From the NCBI GenBank assembly GCA_002483395.1, contig DLHV01000191.1, positions 31,133-37,893 on the forward strand: a stretch of 6,761 bases of DNA, given 5' to 3'. Numbering within the stretch: position 1 is the stretch's first letter; each line of letters opens with the position of its first letter. The position numbers and the translations under genes are program-made. Source of the DNA: Chloracidobacterium sp. UBA7659 (GTDB lineage: Bacteria > Acidobacteriota > Blastocatellia > Pyrinomonadales > Pyrinomonadaceae). The notes under the pieces were generated by a model. The model searched no databases. It was not told the DNA's origin and was given only the letters and a program-made list of their open reading frames with translations. Shown here piece after piece: positions 4,431 through 6,761 of this stretch.

Positions 4431-6761
4431 ATGCGCGTCGTCGGCTCTACAACGATATTTCCGGCACTGGCGGTCTGCTTTTTACTGATCGCAGCTGTTC
4501 TTACTAATTTTCTTGCTCAAAATTCCCAACCATCGCCGACGCCGTCTCCCGAGCCATCACCTACGGCGTCCGCGACACCTTCGCCTGCACGCACGCCGTC
4601 GCCGACGCCGCTGCCGGGCGCGCAAAATTTTCATCAATGGGGTTCGATCACGCTTTTCAACGGCCTGCCATCGGACAGTGTCCGGGCAATATCGCAAACC
4701 CCGGATGGTGTGATGTGGTTTGGCACCGATAATGGGCTTGCCCGATTTGACGGCCGCCGGGTCCAGAATTTTTCGCTTGGAGGTCCGGATGCAAACCGCC
4801 TGTTGGCGCTAAAAGCGGCACCGGCGGGAGAACTTTGGATCGGAACGCGAGCGGGAGCTTTTGTTTACTCAGAGAACCGCTTTCAACCGGTCGAAAGCAC
4901 CCAGAATGTTGGAATAACAGCCATATTATTGGGCCAGGAAGTTTTCCTCGGCACAGACTCGGGCCTCGTCTTGCGCGTCAAGTCTAACGAGAGCGGAACG
5001 CTCAAGGCTGAACCCGTGTTTCCGAATTCTGTTTTAGCTGACGACGGCAACCCGCTCAGCATTACGAGCCTAATCGAAAATGATGGAGAGCTCCTTGCGG
5101 GCACTCCCGGCCGCGGCGTATTCGTTATAAAGCCAGGAAGCTCTTCCGAGTATCAGACCGCTCCGCGCCCCATCTTCGTAAATTCCCTGGCAAATAGCGA
5201 AACCGGAAAACTGTGGCTTGGCACCGACGCGGCGAAGGGCCTCAGCGGTATTTATATGGTCAACGGCGGTTCCCGGGCAGAGCGCGTCGCCGCGCCTACG
5301 GCTAACATTTTGGCTCTTGAGGCAAACGAAAGCGGCCTGTGGGCCGGGACAGAGAGGTACGGATTATTTCATATTGCCGAATCCAAGCTGACAAAAACCT
5401 ATACGTTTGAAAATACATCCGGCGGATTGCGCTCCGACACAATATTTACGCTTTTCACCGACCGCGAAGGCGTCATATGGATCGGCACCAACCGCGGCGT
5501 CAGCCGTTTCGACCGGCTCGGGCCGTTTCAGCAAACCGTTTCTGATATACCGAACAGCAATTTTATTCGGACGCTATATCAGACCCCTGGCGAGCAGGGA
5601 CTCCTATATGCAGGCTCAAACAAGGGATTGTTTTCGCTGCATCACCTCAAAGACAACTGGACCGAGGTTCCGGGATTTAAAAATAAAGTTATTTATGCAG
5701 TCAGGAAACGATATGAGTCATCAATTGTCGTTGGTACTCCAGAGGGAATGTTCGATATTTCGGGTAAGAAGCTCTTGGACGGGGACGTTCGTAGCTTTGC
5801 CGGTTACAATATGCGCGATTACGCCGCTATTCTTGGCCGCGGCGTTGTCGATATAACCGATGACAAGCCAAAGCTCGTTTTCGCCGATGAAACGGTTATG
5901 TCAATTTGCGACCGTTGGAACAAACTCTGGATCGGGACCTCGGAGCGCGGGCTGTTTAGTTATAACGGCGTTGCCGTTAAGAACGCCGATCCAGATGTGT
6001 TAAAAAGCGGAACGATCTGGAACATGTCTCAGGTTCACCCCGAAGGTCCTCTTTACATCGCCGGCCAGCACGGTGTGTTCGTGTTCGAGGAAGGCAGTGT
6101 CGAGCAAATCATCGCTGCTGAGGACGTGCGTGATGTGGTTGAGCGCGATGGACAAATATGGGCGGCGACAACGACGCGAGGTCTTCTGCATGCTCGTTAT
6201 GATAATCGCTTTGGTTGGCTGGTGTCGTCCATTGGCTTCGAACAGGGACTTCCTTCCGAGAAAGCATTCTCGATCCAACCAGCCGGAAACACGCTTATCA
6301 TCGCAACTAACCGCGGCGTGGTTACCTACAAACCAGGCTCGATCGCGCCCAAGCTCATCCCGACACGCATTTTGAGCCAGCGTATGCACGACCTCGGCGA
6401 ACTGCGTTCGACAATAGAGCTTGATTATCCGCAGAATTCGCTTCTCGTCGAAGTAGCCGGACAAAGCAGCCGTACATTTCCCGAAGAATTTCAATATGCT
6501 TTCCTTCTGAAAAACGCGCGTGGTGAGATCCTCGACAGCCGTATCTCGAATGATCCGCAATATGCTCCTGCAGATCTCAAGCCGGGCCAGTACATTATCG
6601 AAACGAGGGCCTTTGACCGCGATCTTCTTTCATCGGAACCATTGACAATACCGTTTTCTATCGCTCCTGCGCCGTTCCCGTGGACAGCGACAGCTCTCGG
6701 TATCCTGCTCGCGATTGCATTGATTGCACTCGTCTGGGCAATTGTCGAACGGCGGCGTATC
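4431..6761 (+). CDS. Two-component regulator propeller sensor: double beta-propeller, Y_Y_Y domain, TM helix; 3' end cut by window edge
   Basis: Reads 777 codons without a stop to the right edge. A signal or anchor sequence (about 7-29) is followed by a Ser/Pro/Thr linker (33-63) and a long propeller region (about 65-645). I count 14 blade motifs of the type W-I/F-G-T-x-x-G-L-x-x-F/Y, starting near residues 95, 135, 171, 221, 261, 303, 349, 392, 432, 465 (degenerate), 499, 541, 576 and 622, which fits two seven-bladed propellers. Residues 664-744 look like a Y_Y_Y domain (YPQNSLLVEVAG, EFQYAFLL, LKPGQYIIETRAFD). A membrane helix at 751-771 is followed by the positive ERRR. The propellers should therefore be periplasmic and the missing part cytoplasmic. 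In this family that part is usually a histidine kinase, probably of HisKA_3 type given the NarL-like partner, but none of it is visible. The ligand is unknown; related Bacteroides sensors bind glycan fragments. It starts 4 nt after the lipoprotein stop without a visible Shine-Dalgarno. Confidence 0.9.
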   Translation, partial: MRVVGSTTIFPALAVCFLLIAAVLTNFLAQNSQPSPTPSPEPSPTASATPSPARTPSPTPLPGAQNFHQWGSITLFNGLPSDSVRAISQTPDGVMWFGTDNGLARFDGRRVQNFSLGGPDANRLLALKAAPAGELWIGTRAGAFVYSENRFQPVESTQNVGITAILLGQEVFLGTDSGLVLRVKSNESGTLKAEPVFPNSVLADDGNPLSITSLIENDGELLAGTPGRGVFVIKPGSSSEYQTAPRPIFVNSLANSETGKLWLGTDAAKGLSGIYMVNGGSRAERVAAPTANILALEANESGLWAGTERYGLFHIAESKLTKTYTFENTSGGLRSDTIFTLFTDREGVIWIGTNRGVSRFDRLGPFQQTVSDIPNSNFIRTLYQTPGEQGLLYAGSNKGLFSLHHLKDNWTEVPGFKNKVIYAVRKRYESSIVVGTPEGMFDISGKKLLDGDVRSFAGYNMRDYAAILGRGVVDITDDKPKLVFADETVMSICDRWNKLWIGTSERGLFSYNGVAVKNADPDVLKSGTIWNMSQVHPEGPLYIAGQHGVFVFEEGSVEQIIAAEDVRDVVERDGQIWAATTTRGLLHARYDNRFGWLVSSIGFEQGLPSEKAFSIQPAGNTLIIATNRGVVTYKPGSIAPKLIPTRILSQRMHDLGELRSTIELDYPQNSLLVEVAGQSSRTFPEEFQYAFLLKNARGEILDSRISNDPQYAPADLKPGQYIIETRAFDRDLLSSEPLTIPFSIAPAPFPWTATALGILLAIALIALVWAIVERRRI
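4527..4619 (+). repeat. Low-complexity repeat encoding the Ser/Pro/Thr linker of the sensor
   Basis: Short imperfect repeats of TCGCCGACGCCG type encode alternating S-P, T-P and S-P-T-P units (residues 33-63), interrupted by E41 and R54. The stretch is in frame and sits between the signal sequence and the first propeller, so it is a flexible extracytoplasmic spacer rather than a DNA-level element. Such tracts can change length by replication slippage. Confidence 0.75.

Noticed and set aside
4527..4619. Short tandem repeats that might suggest a CRISPR or satellite element
   Set aside because: The repeats are in frame and encode a Ser/Pro/Thr linker; there are no spacers of uniform length.
6000..6560. 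A 186-codon reverse open frame
   Set aside because: It is antisense to propeller blades 12-14 and the Y_Y_Y domain, which read cleanly on the plus strand; the reverse translation has no family motif.

Overview
The window carries six protein-coding genes in two blocks that diverge around position 3100. The left block reads leftward: an uncharacterised membrane-anchored protein (2382-3014), a galE-type UDP-glucose 4-epimerase (1217-2209), and a secreted GH5 beta-mannanase-like hydrolase cut by the left edge (1-1170). The right block reads rightward: a LuxR/NarL-type response regulator (3195-3947), a DUF4431 lipoprotein (3956-4426), and a very large beta-propeller sensor cut by the right edge (4431-6761). 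Only short gaps are non-coding. The two larger ones (2210-2381 and 3015-3194) hold inverted repeats and candidate promoters. I see no tRNA, rRNA, CRISPR array, transposase or convincing terminator.

The organism looks like a Gram-negative, moderately GC-rich bacterium. The lipobox, the signal peptides and the periplasmic propeller/Y_Y_Y sensor support an inner membrane facing a periplasm. The Ser/Pro/Thr linker after the sensor's signal sequence and the overall gene style remind me of Acidobacteriota (Blastocatellia/Pyrinomonadaceae). This is an impression from protein style, not a search result. One gene has a clear GGGGAGGA Shine-Dalgarno, which argues against Bacteroidetes, where similar sensors are common.

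The right block looks like a two-component operon with gaps of 8 and 4 nucleotides. The sensor has 14 recognisable blade motifs (two seven-bladed propellers), a Y_Y_Y domain and a membrane helix, which is the extracellular layout of the hybrid two-component (HTCS) glycan sensors. Its output domain lies beyond the window, and the separate response regulator upstream is its natural partner. The lipoprotein between them is markedly lower in GC than its neighbours. The left block pairs a sugar-nucleotide epimerase with a secreted mannanase. A carbohydrate-sensing link between the two blocks is attractive but is inference only.
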